This document shows positions 1-11,260 of a stretch of 64,000 nt of DNA, in pieces. A model generated the notes under the pieces. It was given only the letters and a program-made list of their open reading frames with translations, was not told the DNA's origin and did not search any database. Origin of the DNA: Varanus komodoensis (taxonomy: Eukaryota > Chordata > Lepidosauria > Squamata > Varanidae); assembly GCF_004798865.1 (NCBI RefSeq), contig NW_025336598.1, positions 33,286,250 to 33,350,249 on the forward strand. The letters run 5' to 3'. A program made the translations under genes and the position numbers. How positions within the stretch are numbered: position 1 is the stretch's first letter; every line of letters starts with the position of its first letter.

Positions 1-82
<82 letters not shown>
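1..82. repeat. Compound (CT)n-(CA)n microsatellite
   Basis: The window opens inside a pure CT dinucleotide run of about 47 bases that switches at position 49 to a CA run ending at 82. The left end is cut by the window edge, so the true length is unknown. A polypurine/polypyrimidine tract joined to alternating purine-pyrimidine DNA can form triplex or Z-DNA in vitro; that is known chemistry, not shown here. Confidence 0.97.
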
Positions 83-83
<1 letters not shown>

Positions 84-772
84 GCTAGCCTGGCACAAGT
101 TCAATTTCTTTCACTCACCAGCTGCTAAGTCATTTTCATGTATCTTGCTGCTTCCTCTGAGTGAAAACACACCTGTTCTTCTAACACTGTACCCATTCTC
201 TGTTGGCTGCCTACTAGCAAGAGATCCAAGAGCATTTTTTAACTTGTCGCTCACAGGATGGATCATCTGACAATTTCTGATTTTGTTACTTTTAAAAGAG
301 CTATGAACTGAAGTCTTTTTGGTGGGAGAGAGGAAGAGGAAGAAAGGTGTATCCTTGGCTTGTATACTCCAAAGTCGAGAGGGCCACACACTGAAAGTAG
401 TCAGGATTGAATGCCTCCTTATAGTTCAGGAAATGGCAGCCATCAGAAATGTTACCTTGTTTTCATTTCTGAAACTGTGCGGGAAATATAGTTGAGGATA
501 GCGAGCAAATCCTCTAATTTTGTCCGCAGCCTTTTCTTTGAAGGGAAGTCCTAGGCAAAAGCACTCTAAACTAAGCATCACTAAAACTCATGGGACTAAG
601 TAAAGATAGTGAGGATCAGGCTGCAAAGTTTAGTGTGAAGCTACAGAAATTTAGACATAAGGATCACATCCAGGCTTCTGGGGTTTCCCCATCCCTTTTT
701 CACACCCCTCTCCCCCAGCCACCACTTGTTTGGTGTTCCCAAAACTTGCATGATCTCCCCTCCCCATTCTAA
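83..772. other. No recognised feature
   Basis: I see no gene, SINE, LINE or tandem repeat here. Short frames exist on both strands but have no recognisable domain or coding character. Confidence 0.6.
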
Positions 773-852
773 GGGTACAATCCTATGTGTGGATAGACAG
801 AAAAAAAGTCCTTTATCCCCCAGCACACCCCAGCAAGCATAGGATTCTACCC
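773..852. repeat. MITE-like palindromic element (gcaatcctatgc family, long-stem type)
   Basis: The ends are inverted copies of each other: the left 16 bases (gggtacaatcctatgt) match the reverse complement of the right 16 (gcataggattctaccc) at 14 positions. The interior has the 'gacagaaaaaaagtcct' segment seen in the copies at 3014, 40773 and 41171. I recognise this as an abundant squamate palindromic repeat, probably a non-autonomous DNA transposon; the superfamily is not determined. Confidence 0.7.
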
Positions 853-1094
853 TAAAAGGTTGAAACGTCTTTCCAAAAGCTGAAAATGAGTCGGTAGTTT
901 TGGAATTTTGACTCCACCCACTTTGCCTTTGGCCAACCACCCCCCTCTCCCAAGCTTCTCCAAAATTAATTTGGTCCTTGAGCTGAAAGAGATTCTATAT
1001 ACCTGTGGAGGAAGCATCAAGGAAATGCCACCACAGTTCATCCCAGTCTTAAGATTGTGCAGCTCATTTAATGAGATGCAACTGGAGTGACTTA

Positions 1095-1140
1095 AGGCTG
1101 CAGCCCTAATCACATTTACTCTGGAGTATCTCTCTTGTCT
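1095..1140. repeat. Partial MITE-like element (gcaatcctatgc family)
   Basis: The stretch 'ggctgcagccctaatcaca' followed by 'ttactctggagtat' resembles one half of the short palindromic family that typically reads 'ggctgcaatcctatgcacacttac'. Only this half is visible, so the call is weak. Confidence 0.35.
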
Positions 1141-1249
1141 GGGGAAAACAGTAAACAAGCACCAGATTATGCTATTAGCTTGTTATTCTAAGCACTCTTA
1201 TTTGAGATCATTAGAGCAATCCTTTGTATCTTCTTAGAAGAAGGTCCTG

Positions 1250-1373
1250 TGGTGCTCTCCAGATGTTTTGAACTTCACCTCCCATCAGCCTCAGGCAGCA
1301 AGGCCAATGTTCAGAAGCTGTAGTCCAAAACACCTGGAAGGAATGATGTTGAGAAAGGCTGCTCTAGTGCCTG
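1250..1373 (+). repeat. MITE-like element, 'actcccatcagcc' family
   Basis: The element reads 'ctccagatgttttgaact' then 'cacctcccatcagcc' on the left, and 'gctgtagtccaaaacacc' then 'tggaaggaatgatgttgag' on the right. The two halves are roughly inverted complements, giving an imperfect hairpin. This is a very common squamate interspersed repeat. Other copies here lie at 24516, 25257, 36803 and 46838. Confidence 0.75.
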
Positions 1374-2040
1374 GAGATGGGGTGTGCGTGTGCCAGCTTT
1401 TGGGGGATTCATTCTCCCCCATCAACAATCACCACAGACTGCACTGGTCAGGAGATACCTGGATTCATTCTCTTTCAGGAGAGGCAGCTTTGTTTGCAAA
1501 AGCTGACTCCAGCAGCCAGCTCCTAAAAACCAATCTCACACAGATGACTGTTTGAACAGCTTGGTATGCTGGATGGAAGGTTTTGCCCTGTGTGACACCA
1601 TTTTCTATGCAGGGAACTTGGTTCAGTAAAGATATCTGTGACCACAAATCTTCCATCTTTCCATGGATCATTCTTCCCAATATGTTGCATGTTTCTTCTC
1701 TTGCTCTTACTTGCCTTCTGGTTTTTATAGTATCTCTGTTTCTTTCCAGAGATTTTGATTCTTGCTCTAGCTGTTTGACGACCCTTTTCCAATATATCCC
1801 AAGTGCCTATGTTATAAATGTTCAGATATTTTAGTTTTATTTAGTTTTATTTTTTGTTCATTTCATTTTGGTCTTTTTTTAAAAGTTCCAATCTGTATTC
1901 CTCCCATCTGGTTAGTCCAGCACTCTTCTTAATTAGTAAAATGCCATCCTGTCAGATTCTCTTCTGCCAGAAAAGTCATTCAGTTACCAGATCACTTTTT
2001 CACCTCCATCATATATCGGAACATTTTAAAAGTGAAACAC
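1374..2040. other. No recognised feature
   Basis: Ordinary AT-leaning sequence. Overlapping frames of 60 to 95 codons occur on both strands without any recognisable domain. Confidence 0.55.
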
Positions 2041-2057
2041 ATCACATTCTTCTCTAG

Positions 2058-2096
2058 CAGGAAAGAAAAAGAAAAAGAAAGAAAAGACGAAGCAGC
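2058..2096. repeat. GA-rich (GAAA)n low-complexity tract
   Basis: A purine-only run made of gaaa and gaaaaa units, with one interrupting cytosine near its right end. It sits just left of a 19-base segment that recurs exactly at 3756. Confidence 0.8.
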
Positions 2097-2180
2097 AAAA
2101 AGAAGGGGCAGCAATATTTATTAAGAAGAGTTTAACATTAGCCTTGACTATTAAGCAGTCCTCCGAGTATATATTTAAAA
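2097..2180 (-). repeat. Possible LTR-like scrap
   Basis: On the minus strand this holds an AATAAA signal inside 'ttcttaataaatattgctg'. The same 19 bases recur exactly at 3756-3774. A polyadenylation signal in such a setting is typical of an LTR R region, but no ends or internal coding part are seen. This is a tentative fossil call and it may be chance. Confidence 0.2.
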
Positions 2181-2950
2181 GTATAATAAAATACATACCT
2201 GCACTCCTTTTCAATTAACCTTAATTTATTTACATACAACAACAAAAGCGACAAACAGAAATAATTTGTTTCTCACTCCCCACCCTTCTATTATTTATCT
2301 ACATCCTGCCAGACACACTGCATATTCTATGTGAACTATCAAACAAATGGTCTTTATGTAGCAGGGGTCTAACTAAGAAATAAAACTACTATTACAGTTC
2401 TTCTTCTTATTTTTATTGCTCTTTTATCTCATTCTTCCCTTAAGCAGCCACTTGAGGAGAACATGTTGGCTATTAAATCAGAAGCCTTATGTTGAATGTA
2501 TCGGTTATATTGCAAAAACATAATTATTTTGCTTCCATCTACCAATGACGCCAGATAGAATGCCAACCATTTTCAAATTACTGGATCAGAGAAGTTTATT
2601 TATTCATAAGCTGAAGAAATAAAACTTCAGCCAGTCTAACAGCCCCACATATTGGAAAAACAAAACATAATTCCTTTAAAATGTTTATTCATTTTATAAT
2701 AAAATGATCACACTATGGTAAACATATGGGGGCATATGTGGGATATTCCCTTGGTCTGTAAACAACACGCACAGAGAAGGGAAACCATGCATAAAATAAG
2801 GATTGAATTGGGACTGCTCCTGTTTGTTAGTGTTTCTTCTTCTATATAAGAGCAAGCAATAGCGAGTTTCTTTTGACCCTTGCAAAAGAGCCTATAATGT
2901 CGGGAGATCTAGGGTCCAGATCCCTTAGCTATGGGGCAGCATACAAATGT
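2181..2950. other. AT-rich stretch, no recognised feature
   Basis: AT-rich DNA with many short frames and no repeat that I recognise. There is no evidence for a gene. Confidence 0.55.
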
Positions 2951-2951
2951 G

Positions 2952-2994
2952 ATAGATAGAAAGATAGACGGACGGATGGACGGACAGACAAACA
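2952..2994. repeat. Degenerate (GATA/GACG)n tetranucleotide repeat
   Basis: The run passes from gatagatagaaagataga into gacggacggatggacggaca and then into acaaacaaa. It is an impure tetranucleotide microsatellite with several unit variants, which suggests an old locus. Confidence 0.8.
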
Positions 2995-3013
2995 AATGTT
3001 GGACACACTTGGA

Positions 3014-3125
3014 GACAATCGTATGAATGTTTAGACAGAAAAAGGACCTGCAACTCCTAGCATTTTCCACCCCGTAGGGATGGCCAGGGTGTATTTTTGT
3101 CTAAATATGCATAGGATTGCACTCT
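3014..3125. repeat. MITE-like palindromic element (gcaatcctatgc family, long-stem type)
   Basis: The left end 'gacaatcgtatgaatgtt' continues into 'tagacagaaaaa', and the right end 'tgtctaaatatgcatagg' continues into 'attgcactc'. These are imperfect inverted complements over about 30 bases. The interior keeps 'ctgcaactcctagcat', as in the copies at 40773 and 41171. Confidence 0.75.
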
Positions 3126-3680
3126 AGGACCATTATTGGAGTAGGTGGGGTGCCATTTCCATTGGGAAGATAATAAATGTTCCCAGACCATAGCTGAGAG
3201 GAATAAACAATTAAAATCTTAAAACAAAGCAAGCCATATTGGTTTGTAAGAAAACACCTCAAGTCCACAGTCAGACAATGCAGTCAGGCAGGACTAACAG
3301 AAAAGAAATTAGGAGCAAGATATCATCATCAGGCAAGAAGTTACGCAAGGTGAGTGAGGTGGTGAGGAGGAGGAAGAACAAAACCCTGACCCTAACCTGA
3401 AATGTGCACAACTGTTAGGAGTGTCCCTCCCATTTAAGTTTGTCACTTCTGCCACCCTCGCCGGAGGAAAAGCTCTTCGGAAGCTGAACGTTCGCTCCCA
3501 ATTATATGTAGTGTTGCTTGGTCTGGATAAACAATGCCTGGCCACAAAACTGAAAATCCTGTTGACATTAGTACTCATCATAGCTTAGGGGTGGCAGTAA
3601 TATAGGAAAAGACTCCCCCAACAAAACCTTGCTTTTTAGATTGTTTTTCAGAAGCATGGCGCATATTCCCCATCCCCAAG
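3126..3680. other. No recognised feature
   Basis: Mixed sequence with a purine-rich patch near 3350-3380. No gene or confirmed repeat is seen. It adjoins the possible LTR-like scrap on its right. Confidence 0.5.
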
Positions 3681-3689
3681 GAGTCAGAA

Positions 3690-3880
3690 AAGAATTGTCG
3701 TTTTCCTGTGTCAGATCCTGCAGGAAACAGGCCAAATAGATTTGAAAAAGCAAACCAGCAATATTTATTAAGAATATGGCACACAAGGCAATATTGTTTA
3801 TACACATGTGTATAGGGGGAACTTCAGGGGAAAGCCCCAATCAATAATAGAGCAATGCTTTTATAGTGTACATTGTGCTA
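3690..3880 (-). repeat. Possible LTR-like fossil fragment
   Basis: Read on the minus strand, this has AATAAA-bearing AT-rich sequence (including the 19-base segment shared with 2109-2127), then a T-rich stretch and 'gtttcctgcagg'. That layout resembles the R/U5 part of an LTR. I cannot place its two ends, a target duplication or any internal region, so it may be an unrelated AT-rich repeat. Confidence 0.25.
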
Positions 3881-4570
3881 AAAAAAAACATTCCCCCCAC
3901 CTTCATGGTTACTCATGCCTTCCTTCTATTCACCCCTTATCTCCAGATTGCCCTTGAAAGGATTCGGCTTGAAGCCTCCTACGTAGCCCATTTGAATCCC
4001 TTTTTACATAGTATTACAGTGCCTAATTGTAGTTGTGTTATTAGTATCTGACTCAATTCTCTGATTCTGCACGGTCCTACACAACCTATTTTCATGTGTC
4101 AGCTTCTTTGCCAAGCAGGAGAAACTAAAAAAGGAACATTTATGATTTTTCCCTCACACCTGCTTAGCCAAAGTAGTTAGTGTAATATTTATATATATAA
4201 ATGGTTCTAGATCTAAAAGATATCCCTGAATGGGGAAGAATAACATAGCAAAGCGAAACAAAATACAAAAAAGCCCTCCTGTCACATTGGTTCCCCCTTC
4301 TTAAGACTTCTGCTCCAGACACAGACAGCCATCTTAGCAAAATTAGGACTTCCATTTTCATTTGGAGAAACTGTGCAGTGCTGTAACAGCTGCCTATGGG
4401 TAGACAGAGGGATAGACCTCTGAGTCTGACTCAGTTAGAAAATATGTATCTGTGCTTCACTGCTGCTTTGGGTAGACTGCACAACCTAATGGTCCACTAA
4501 ACGTTGTAAGGGACTGCATATCTTGGATTACCAGCCCAGTGTGTAGAACCAATGTGTAGCCAGAAAGGTG
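3881..4570. other. No recognised feature
   Basis: I see no gene here. The segment near 4400-4430 ('ctctgagtctgactcagtta') faintly recalls the 3' part of the tRNA-headed SINE found elsewhere in the window, but too little matches to call it. Confidence 0.5.
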
Positions 4571-4796
4571 TTTATTTATTATATTTCTATCTCACCTTTT
4601 TCCTGCAGTGGTGGGTTATATTATCCTCCTCCTCTCGATTTTATCTTCGCAAAAACCCTTTGACGTAAGTTGTGCTGAGTCTTGGTGACTGGTTCGGAGT
4701 CACCCAATGAGCGTTAAGATGAGCTAGGTGGGGACTGGATCCCAGATCTCCCAACTTCCAGGACAATGCTCAAAACACAATGCCATCTGGCTCCCC
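4571..4796 (-). repeat. Sauria-type tRNA-derived SINE, old copy
   Basis: In plus-strand order it starts with the reversed tail 'tttatttattatatttctat' and ends with the reversed tRNA-like head. On the minus strand the head reads 'gggagccagatggcattgtg', followed by a B-box-like 'gggatccagtccccacc'. The middle shows the usual 'gacttggtgactcagcac'-type block in diverged form. It is nearly full length but decayed. Confidence 0.75.
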
Positions 4797-5505
4797 TGTG
4801 TGGAGACTGCCATTCACTCTTCAGTACTTCTAAAGGATGAATTGCATGTGCTCTAAAGGGTGCGCATGAGCCCTGGGGCGGAGCAAAGCCTACTATTGCT
4901 AAAAGTAAACTGGAACGAGCAGGTGCAGGACATCAGCAAAATATTTTGTTCATGTTACTTCACCCAGCTGTTAGAGTATCAATCTTTTCATATATTTGCT
5001 ACAGAGGCCAAAAGGAGAAAAAACTACAGTTTTAGTCAAGATGGAATAGGGAACTGGGCACAATACCAAGCTGAGCTCAATTTGAGCCATACATATTGTA
5101 TGACTAGTAACTTAACAGATGAAGAATATTACTATGTGCTAGTGCTAGTTCATCATCTTTTCAGATAGCATTCTTCCTGCTCAAATATTTGTAATTTATT
5201 AAGAACTGCATGTCTGGAGAAATAAAATTTGCAGCAGCGTATGGGAATAAAACACCTCTCGTTAAGAGACTGTGTTAAAAAGAAAAATCAACAACTCATT
5301 AATTCTACTGGTTTTAAAGAGGATGTGACTAGGATAGTGGGAAAAAAATCTCCCATCACTAATCAGAAAAGATCTCCAATAGATTACGTGTGTGCTATTT
5401 TACTCCAGGCATGAAGAACCTGTTAAACTGAAGGTAGCCCACCAGTCAGCCCTGTAGGGCAAGGCATGGGGTGGGGTGGGTGGATTCCGTCATTATATAG
5501 TTTGG
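4797..5505. other. No recognised feature
   Basis: AT-leaning sequence. A 102-codon frame at 4860-5168 (+) has no recognisable domain and no coding context, so I treat it as chance. Confidence 0.5.
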
Positions 5506-5520
5506 GCACTAGGTGGCACC
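5506..5520 (+). promoter_or_regulatory. CTCF-like motif
   Basis: GCACTAGGTGGCACC closely resembles the vertebrate CTCF core (CCASYAGRKGGCRS). Binding is inferred from sequence only. Confidence 0.3.
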
Positions 5521-6585
5521 AGAGTTAGCCAGATGTTTTCTGTTGATGTTCTAAGAGCGACAGCAACATGCTTGTCCAGGGACACTGACTTCATCTGGCA
5601 TCCCCTGAAAATTCCCTCTGAGCTGAGCTGCAATCCTCACAGTAGCTGGGGAGCAAATACCGTTTTCTTAGCAACAGTATTGCTGGGGAAAGCTATTCTG
5701 CCCTCCCCTGCCCCCCGCTATTGCCACTGAGAGGGAACATGCATCCGTTGACCCTGTGAGCCCTGGTTCCACTACATCACCGATACTAACGTCCAGCAGC
5801 TAGCAGAGGAAGGGGCAGCCGTGCTGTTACATAGAGACATTGTTGTGTTGTGGCTGCACCAAGCCTCTGGCAGCCTGTTCCCGCTTGAACAGATGTCAGC
5901 GGCCTCCCGAGCAGCCCTGCTTTCCTGTCATTGTTTTTCCTTTCCTCAGTTGTTCACTCTCCTGTCTCTGGTCCTGCACTGAGGATCATCTTTTAAAAGC
6001 ACCAAGCTGCCAAGATTCATCAAACTGTACAGCCATCAAATTGGTCCTGTAATACAGACCTGTCTATTTTAAGAAAATTTTAATTAGAACAAACAAGCCT
6101 TCCAGATAAATATAAAGCTTTGGGGATACAGCTACATCCATCGTTCTAGCTTCTCTCCCCCATATGCCAGCTTGGTAGTGGGTGATCCTGGTATAATTAT
6201 TGCAAGAACTATTTTTTCCAGCCCTTGGCTGTTGTTAACACGTGTAGCACTAAGGGAAAAAAAAGTCAGCGCTAACATTAGACAATGGAAAGTCTTTGCT
6301 AACAATGAGTCAACTGCTTCAAGAAGGAGGGTGAAGGGGGACACGACGAGAAGTCTACTGGTTCAGAGTAATATTTAACTGGGCCAGTCTATTAACTGGG
6401 ACTGTTGTTTGGACTACCTTTCATCAGTTAAAACATCTTCACCATTTCCACTGGGCTGCCAGGCACAATTTAAAGAGCTGACTTTGGCCTCTAAAGTGGT
6501 TTTATATGACTTGGAAACAGGATATCTAAAGGGCCATCTATAGCCATACAAACCTGCCTGCTTTTAAGATCCCATTAGAAGTGCT
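5521..6585. other. No recognised feature
   Basis: Contains several 60- to 85-codon frames on both strands without recognisable domains. No repeat family was identified. Confidence 0.5.
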
Positions 6586-6589
6586 CTTC

Positions 6590-7043
6590 AAAACACCTGG
6601 GCCTTCAGAAGTGAGGTGGGTCTTGACCAGAGAGAGGGCATGTTCTGGTGGTGGACCCCTTGTTGGAACACTTCCTCCAGAGAGACTTGCTTAGATGCCT
6701 CTCCCAGCCTAAAGTGCCGGGACAAATATATGCCCATAGTTTAAATAAACAGCAATTTCAGCTCCTTTTATGATTGCTGCTTTTATAGTTGTTTTCTGGG
6801 TGTGATTTTGTTATATGGTAGCATATTCTTTGCTTTAAATTCTGGTTTCATTGTTGGAAGATGCCATGGAGATGTTTGAATTGCAACACTCCATAGAAAT
6901 ACTCAGCTTTCCTCCTGTCTCTCTCTCTGTTGAATTTTAGATTCTACGGTTTTTGTTGCAGGGACCAGTTCCTCTTGTGTTCTGTAAAGCACCCCATATT
7001 GAGGGCAGCCTAGAAATGTATACATCATAAATAAAAACTGTCT
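6590..7043 (+). mobile_element. L2/CR1-type LINE, 3' end
   Basis: A short stretch near 6648 translates as TPCWNTSSRETC, a decayed form of the 'APRLWNSLPxEVR' block near the C-terminus of ORF2 in L2-like LINEs. It is followed by a long AT-rich 3' untranslated part and by the typical tail: 'gtaaagcaccccatattgag', 'ggcagcctagaaatgta', then 'aataaaaa'. Upstream ORF2 is absent, as usual for 5'-truncated LINE copies. Confidence 0.65.
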
Positions 7044-7164
7044 TTCTACAAAAGAAAAATGCATGGTATCAGGGTGGAAGGCTCTTGTGATTGATACTGT
7101 TGGTCAGTTTCACAATTTTGGGAAAGAGTCTCAGCAGTGCTACTGCTGCTGAAATGCATATGTG

Positions 7165-7378
7165 ATACAGTCCATCCAGTCTAGCTCTTTGTGTACATGG
7201 TGGCAATCCAGCTGCCCCCGGGATCCCTCTACCAGGATGCATACAAGACCTCCGCCTGCCCAAGCTCTTCAAGCCCTGGCAAACGCAGGCATGCTGCCTC
7301 TGATAACGGAGGTAGCACAGGGCTAACAAGGCTACCAGCCACCAAGAGCCTTCACCTCCATCTTGACTGAAGTTCCAC
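7165..7378 (-). mobile_element. CR1-type LINE fragment
   Basis: The plus strand reads as the reverse complement of a CR1 3' region: 'ccatccagtctagctctttg', later 'gggatccctctaccaggatg', 'gcatgctgcctctgataacg', and 'gaggtagcacagggctaac'. I know this series as a widespread reptile CR1 fragment. Related pieces lie at 17480 and 45120. Confidence 0.7.
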
Positions 7379-8610
7379 ATATGAGTTCTGGGAATTGTTC
7401 CTTCAGAATGCTAATCCCCTTTTCTACTTTTAATACTTGAGATTGTTAAAATACATATGCTACGGTTATTGAACTTATATCTACTAAGTCATAGGACATC
7501 AACAGTTTAAGAAGTAATTGTAATTCACAGTATAAAAGCACTAGGAAGATTCCAAGTGCTGTCAGACTCCAAAGGTATTTTGTGACATTTGCTGGATTTC
7601 CATATTCTCTGTTTCCATGCTTCTTTTTTATCCTGGGCAGGGACTGTGATTGCATGAGTCATTAAATATACAGACATCTGGGTTTACTGTATATTTTTTA
7701 ATGCTTGAAGATAGTATAGAAAGTTTAATTTTCAATGATTTTTATAGTGCACATGGAGCAGAACATTACAGATGGTGTTGCTTATAATACAAATTTAGGT
7801 TCTTATGTTTGCATAATTATCAGAAGCAGCCCATTGGATTCATGCATTAACGTCCTTATGGATGGACTTTGCCCATTAGTGGAAAGAATTCTGAGTTATG
7901 CATAGTGGCAGGGCAGGTATCAACTTAGGTATCACATCTAAACAGACGGATGCTGCGGCCACCTCTGCATTTTCCTCCCAGATGCTCACAGATGGAACAT
8001 GCTGAGTCCCACCAATTCTTGCTCTCCCACTAAAAGCTAAAAGAGAAGTCTCTGTTGCCCACATTTAAGGGGATAGGCGCGCATGCCCCTGTGACCCTTT
8101 CATACAGAGGACTTGCCATAGTCGTGTTTTCCCGACTTCTTTCCTGATGACATTATGTTGTCAGCCAGTAAATTTAGAGACATGGAAATAAGAAGAAAAA
8201 GAGGAATGATTAGGAAGGCTTAAAGAGACACCCTAAGCTTCATTTTTTTAAATGAAATCCCCCGCACCCAGGCCCCAAGTCAGGGGTTTTGGATCTCTTT
8301 AGCCCAATGGCTGAATTCAAGTTGCAGAAAGTTACTTGCTGGTGGGTGAGGTTGAAGGCAAAAGGCGATAAGAGAAAGCAGCATGGCCAAAATACCCAAA
8401 ATACCAGCATGTTTTAGTTTAGAGCTCTTAATACTAATAACTTTTCTAGACAAAGCTTTTACTGTGCACTTGCTATTCTTTGCTAAGGGTTGCTTTGGAT
8501 GACTTCTTCCTGCTCTTCCAGGGCTTCTCCTGTGCTTTCCCAGCATTTTTGCAAGATTTTCTTGCTCAGGGAGAGTGCGGCATTTTGATGAATGGTGGAG
8601 CTAGATGCGT
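7379..8610. other. No recognised feature
   Basis: No gene or clear repeat. AT-rich to about 7850, then mixed composition. Confidence 0.5.
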
Positions 8611-8611
8611 G

Positions 8612-8656
8612 GAGTTGTGCAATTCCACTATGCCACATTGCCACCTAGAGGCTCTG
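8612..8656 (-). repeat. Dispersed CTCTAGGTGGC-bearing repeat, core only
   Basis: On the minus strand it reads 'cctctaggtggcaatgtggc' then 'atagtggaattgcac'. This matches the copies at 15598 (+), 20404 (-) and 44575 (+). The core CTCTAGGTGGC resembles a CTCF site. I cannot classify the family. Confidence 0.55.
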
Positions 8657-10535
8657 TGCTACAGCTTTCAGAAAGCAGAGAAGGCAATTTCCCCTTCACC
8701 ACACACACACAGAGGCACACATGATCTGTAGACATTCAATTGGAAAGCCACTAAGAATCTGGAAGCAAAAGCAGTGGTAAAACAACGAAATAACACCTCA
8801 TCCAGTAAAGTCTTTCCACTTTTTATGATGGGGGAAAGCAGCAAAGGCTGGGAAACAACCACAGGATTTGCATTGAGGAAAAGAGGGTGCGGCTATCCAG
8901 GAACACCGGAGTGTCAGACCAGGACACATGGACTGCAAAGTGGAGGTGCCACAACCCTGCGCCAAGGTATTCACATCGCATCTCAGAATCACACCTCTTC
9001 TTTCCTCCTGCAGGCTCCCTTTGTACATTAGATTTTGTGCTGGGGATCCCAGAATGAGCCACTCATGAAGACGATTGCATTATATCACTGTGAATTGTGG
9101 AGGGGAGGCAATGTGGTGATCTTCATTCTTCACTAAATTCAGATTCATGTCCTACCCACTTTCCTTCTTGGTACCTTTTTACTTCATGTTCTTCCAGAGC
9201 AGTGTCAAACTGTGTATTATCAGTCAGTTGCAATCTAACTGTCCTTATGGACTTTCATCTGCATGGAGCTATTTTGAGTGGTATTTCTTTTGCATCTGTC
9301 TGTTACTGTTCATTTTGCTTTCCTTCCAAATATTTACTTATTTGGTAGATTTATTTACTAAACAAAGATCATATCCAATATTGCCTAATTTCTTAGTGAA
9401 GAAAGTATATTTTCTTTTTAAAGTGTAAATATTGAAAGCCAGAAACTTTTGGCACTGAAATACTGCCTCTGGAATGTCTAAACAAAGTTCCATTAGAAAG
9501 TTGAATAACCAAGTAAACTGCTCACCCTGTTGCTTTTGATCGTGGACGACATCAGTTGGCTGAAACCATTCTGATCAGGTCTGATCTGTTCTGTATATGA
9601 GTCTATGTACAGATACATTAGCTCAGCTTAATACATAAAATTAATAAAAGCTCCTTTGCCAGAATAAAAATAGTTTTACACAGAAACATCAGTGTTTCTC
9701 ACCCTGCCAAAATAATACAGTAGGTTCTTTCCGTTCCAGTTTTATCTACACTGAAAGGAGAGATTTGTTTTTAAAAGATGCACATTAAATGACCTTTTAC
9801 TGTTAATCTTTCTGCTAGAGAAGAATGGATAAGGCAATGCACCCGTAATGGTGGATGCCAGGTAAGGGCAGAGGCACACTGCCTGCTGTTCTACAGGTGT
9901 GCCCACATGCATTCTTGACCTTTTGCTTCCTGGTCTGTTTGGGCAAGAAACTTTTTAGTATGGCTTGCATGTAAATTGGAGATGAGGATGCAAAGTCAAC
10001 GATGCCTTCTTAAAATGGTAATATTCCCTCCCACCACCTCCATGAAGCTCCTAACGATTAGGAGCGTTTGTCACATTCTCAGCTAGATCAAAGGTTGGAG
10101 GTTCCCTAGCACAGCCTATTCCCTTAGCTTCCTTCCAGCCCACCAGCGGCACATCTTCCACCTTGACTGGCAAACCAGTTCTGGTTAGGAAGGCAGGCAG
10201 ACAGTAGTACAGAGCTACGAGGGGGGGTTATATGATCAGAAGGGAAGATAAGCAAGCCAGGCTAAGGATGTCAAAAAGCAATAGTTCCGTTTGCCTGCAC
10301 AGCAATTCTAAGGATGGTGCATGAGAGGCCCTCTTGTGGCTTCCATGGAGCAGGGTAAGCAGTTTTCCATGCAGCCTGGCTGTGCCATGAGGCAGCAGGT
10401 ACCAAGGGGTGCAGAGCTCAGTGCCTCCCAGACCAGGCTTTCACGGTAGCATCACCCTAGCACAATCATGACATGGGGTATGGGGGGGAACCAGGTGTCC
10501 TTGTCTGCATCCTGTAACTGTGCATTGCATGTTCT
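8657..10535. other. No recognised feature
   Basis: Holds a short CA run near 8701 and otherwise unremarkable sequence. Overlapping frames of 60 to 93 codons lack domains. No LINE or SINE is evident. Confidence 0.5.
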
Positions 10536-10539
10536 CTTC

Positions 10540-11260
10540 AGGCAGAAAATCTATGAAGAGTCAAAATAGCTGCGGAGTGCCTTTGGAACGGAAGGGCTGC
10601 CCCCCTGCCCCAGTCTGGGAGCAGTCCAGTAGCGGTGAGGTTCCCACCAGCCCTGAAAGGGTTTGAGAGGCAACCAAGTTTTGCTCCTGCATTTAAAGTC
10701 CTGCCAAGCCACATGCTTGGCCAGGGCTGCTCAGAACCCATTGCCAGAAGGAGTGCCTGGCACAAAAGTGGGGATGGCATCCTGAAGGCCAGGAGTGCAG
10801 AAAGTTTCTCAGCCTGAAGACTGGGTTCCATTTTGGAGACTCTCTTGGGATCACATTCCGGTAGAGGGGGAACCCCAAAGTGCAGCATCTTTCCTCTTAG
10901 AGCTCATATTGCTAGAAACTAAGTCTTAGGAGAAGCGTTTCAACCTTTTAGAATAGAGGAAAACTTCACAGAAGCCAGGAAACAAGCCACCCAGTGATCA
11001 GCAGTTGGGAGAAGGGGGGAAGGGGAAAGGGTATGGCTGTCTTTGGACCTCAGAGGCTCAGCTTTGAACCTCAGGCCTGACTTGTTACACCCATGGTAGA
11101 GCGGGGGTGCAGCAATGAGTCCCTAGCCTGGCCATCTGCCCCAGCATTCCTGGCAAGAGGGCCAGGAAGGGGCACTGGGCAGGAGGCGGATGAGCTGGTG
11201 ACGGGGTCTACCAAGCCTTTTCCAGCAAAAGCCAGAAAAACTATGGCCAGTTCATTATCC
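10540..11260. other. GC-richer stretch without gene
   Basis: Composition is visibly richer in G and C than the flanks, and overlapping frames on both strands reach 116 codons. Long frames on opposite strands are expected by chance in GC-rich DNA, because stop codons are AT-rich. I see no splice-bounded exon or protein motif. Confidence 0.4.

Noticed and set aside
3388-3402. Interstitial telomere repeat from 'ccctgaccctaacc'
   Set aside because: Barely two imperfect units, well within chance.
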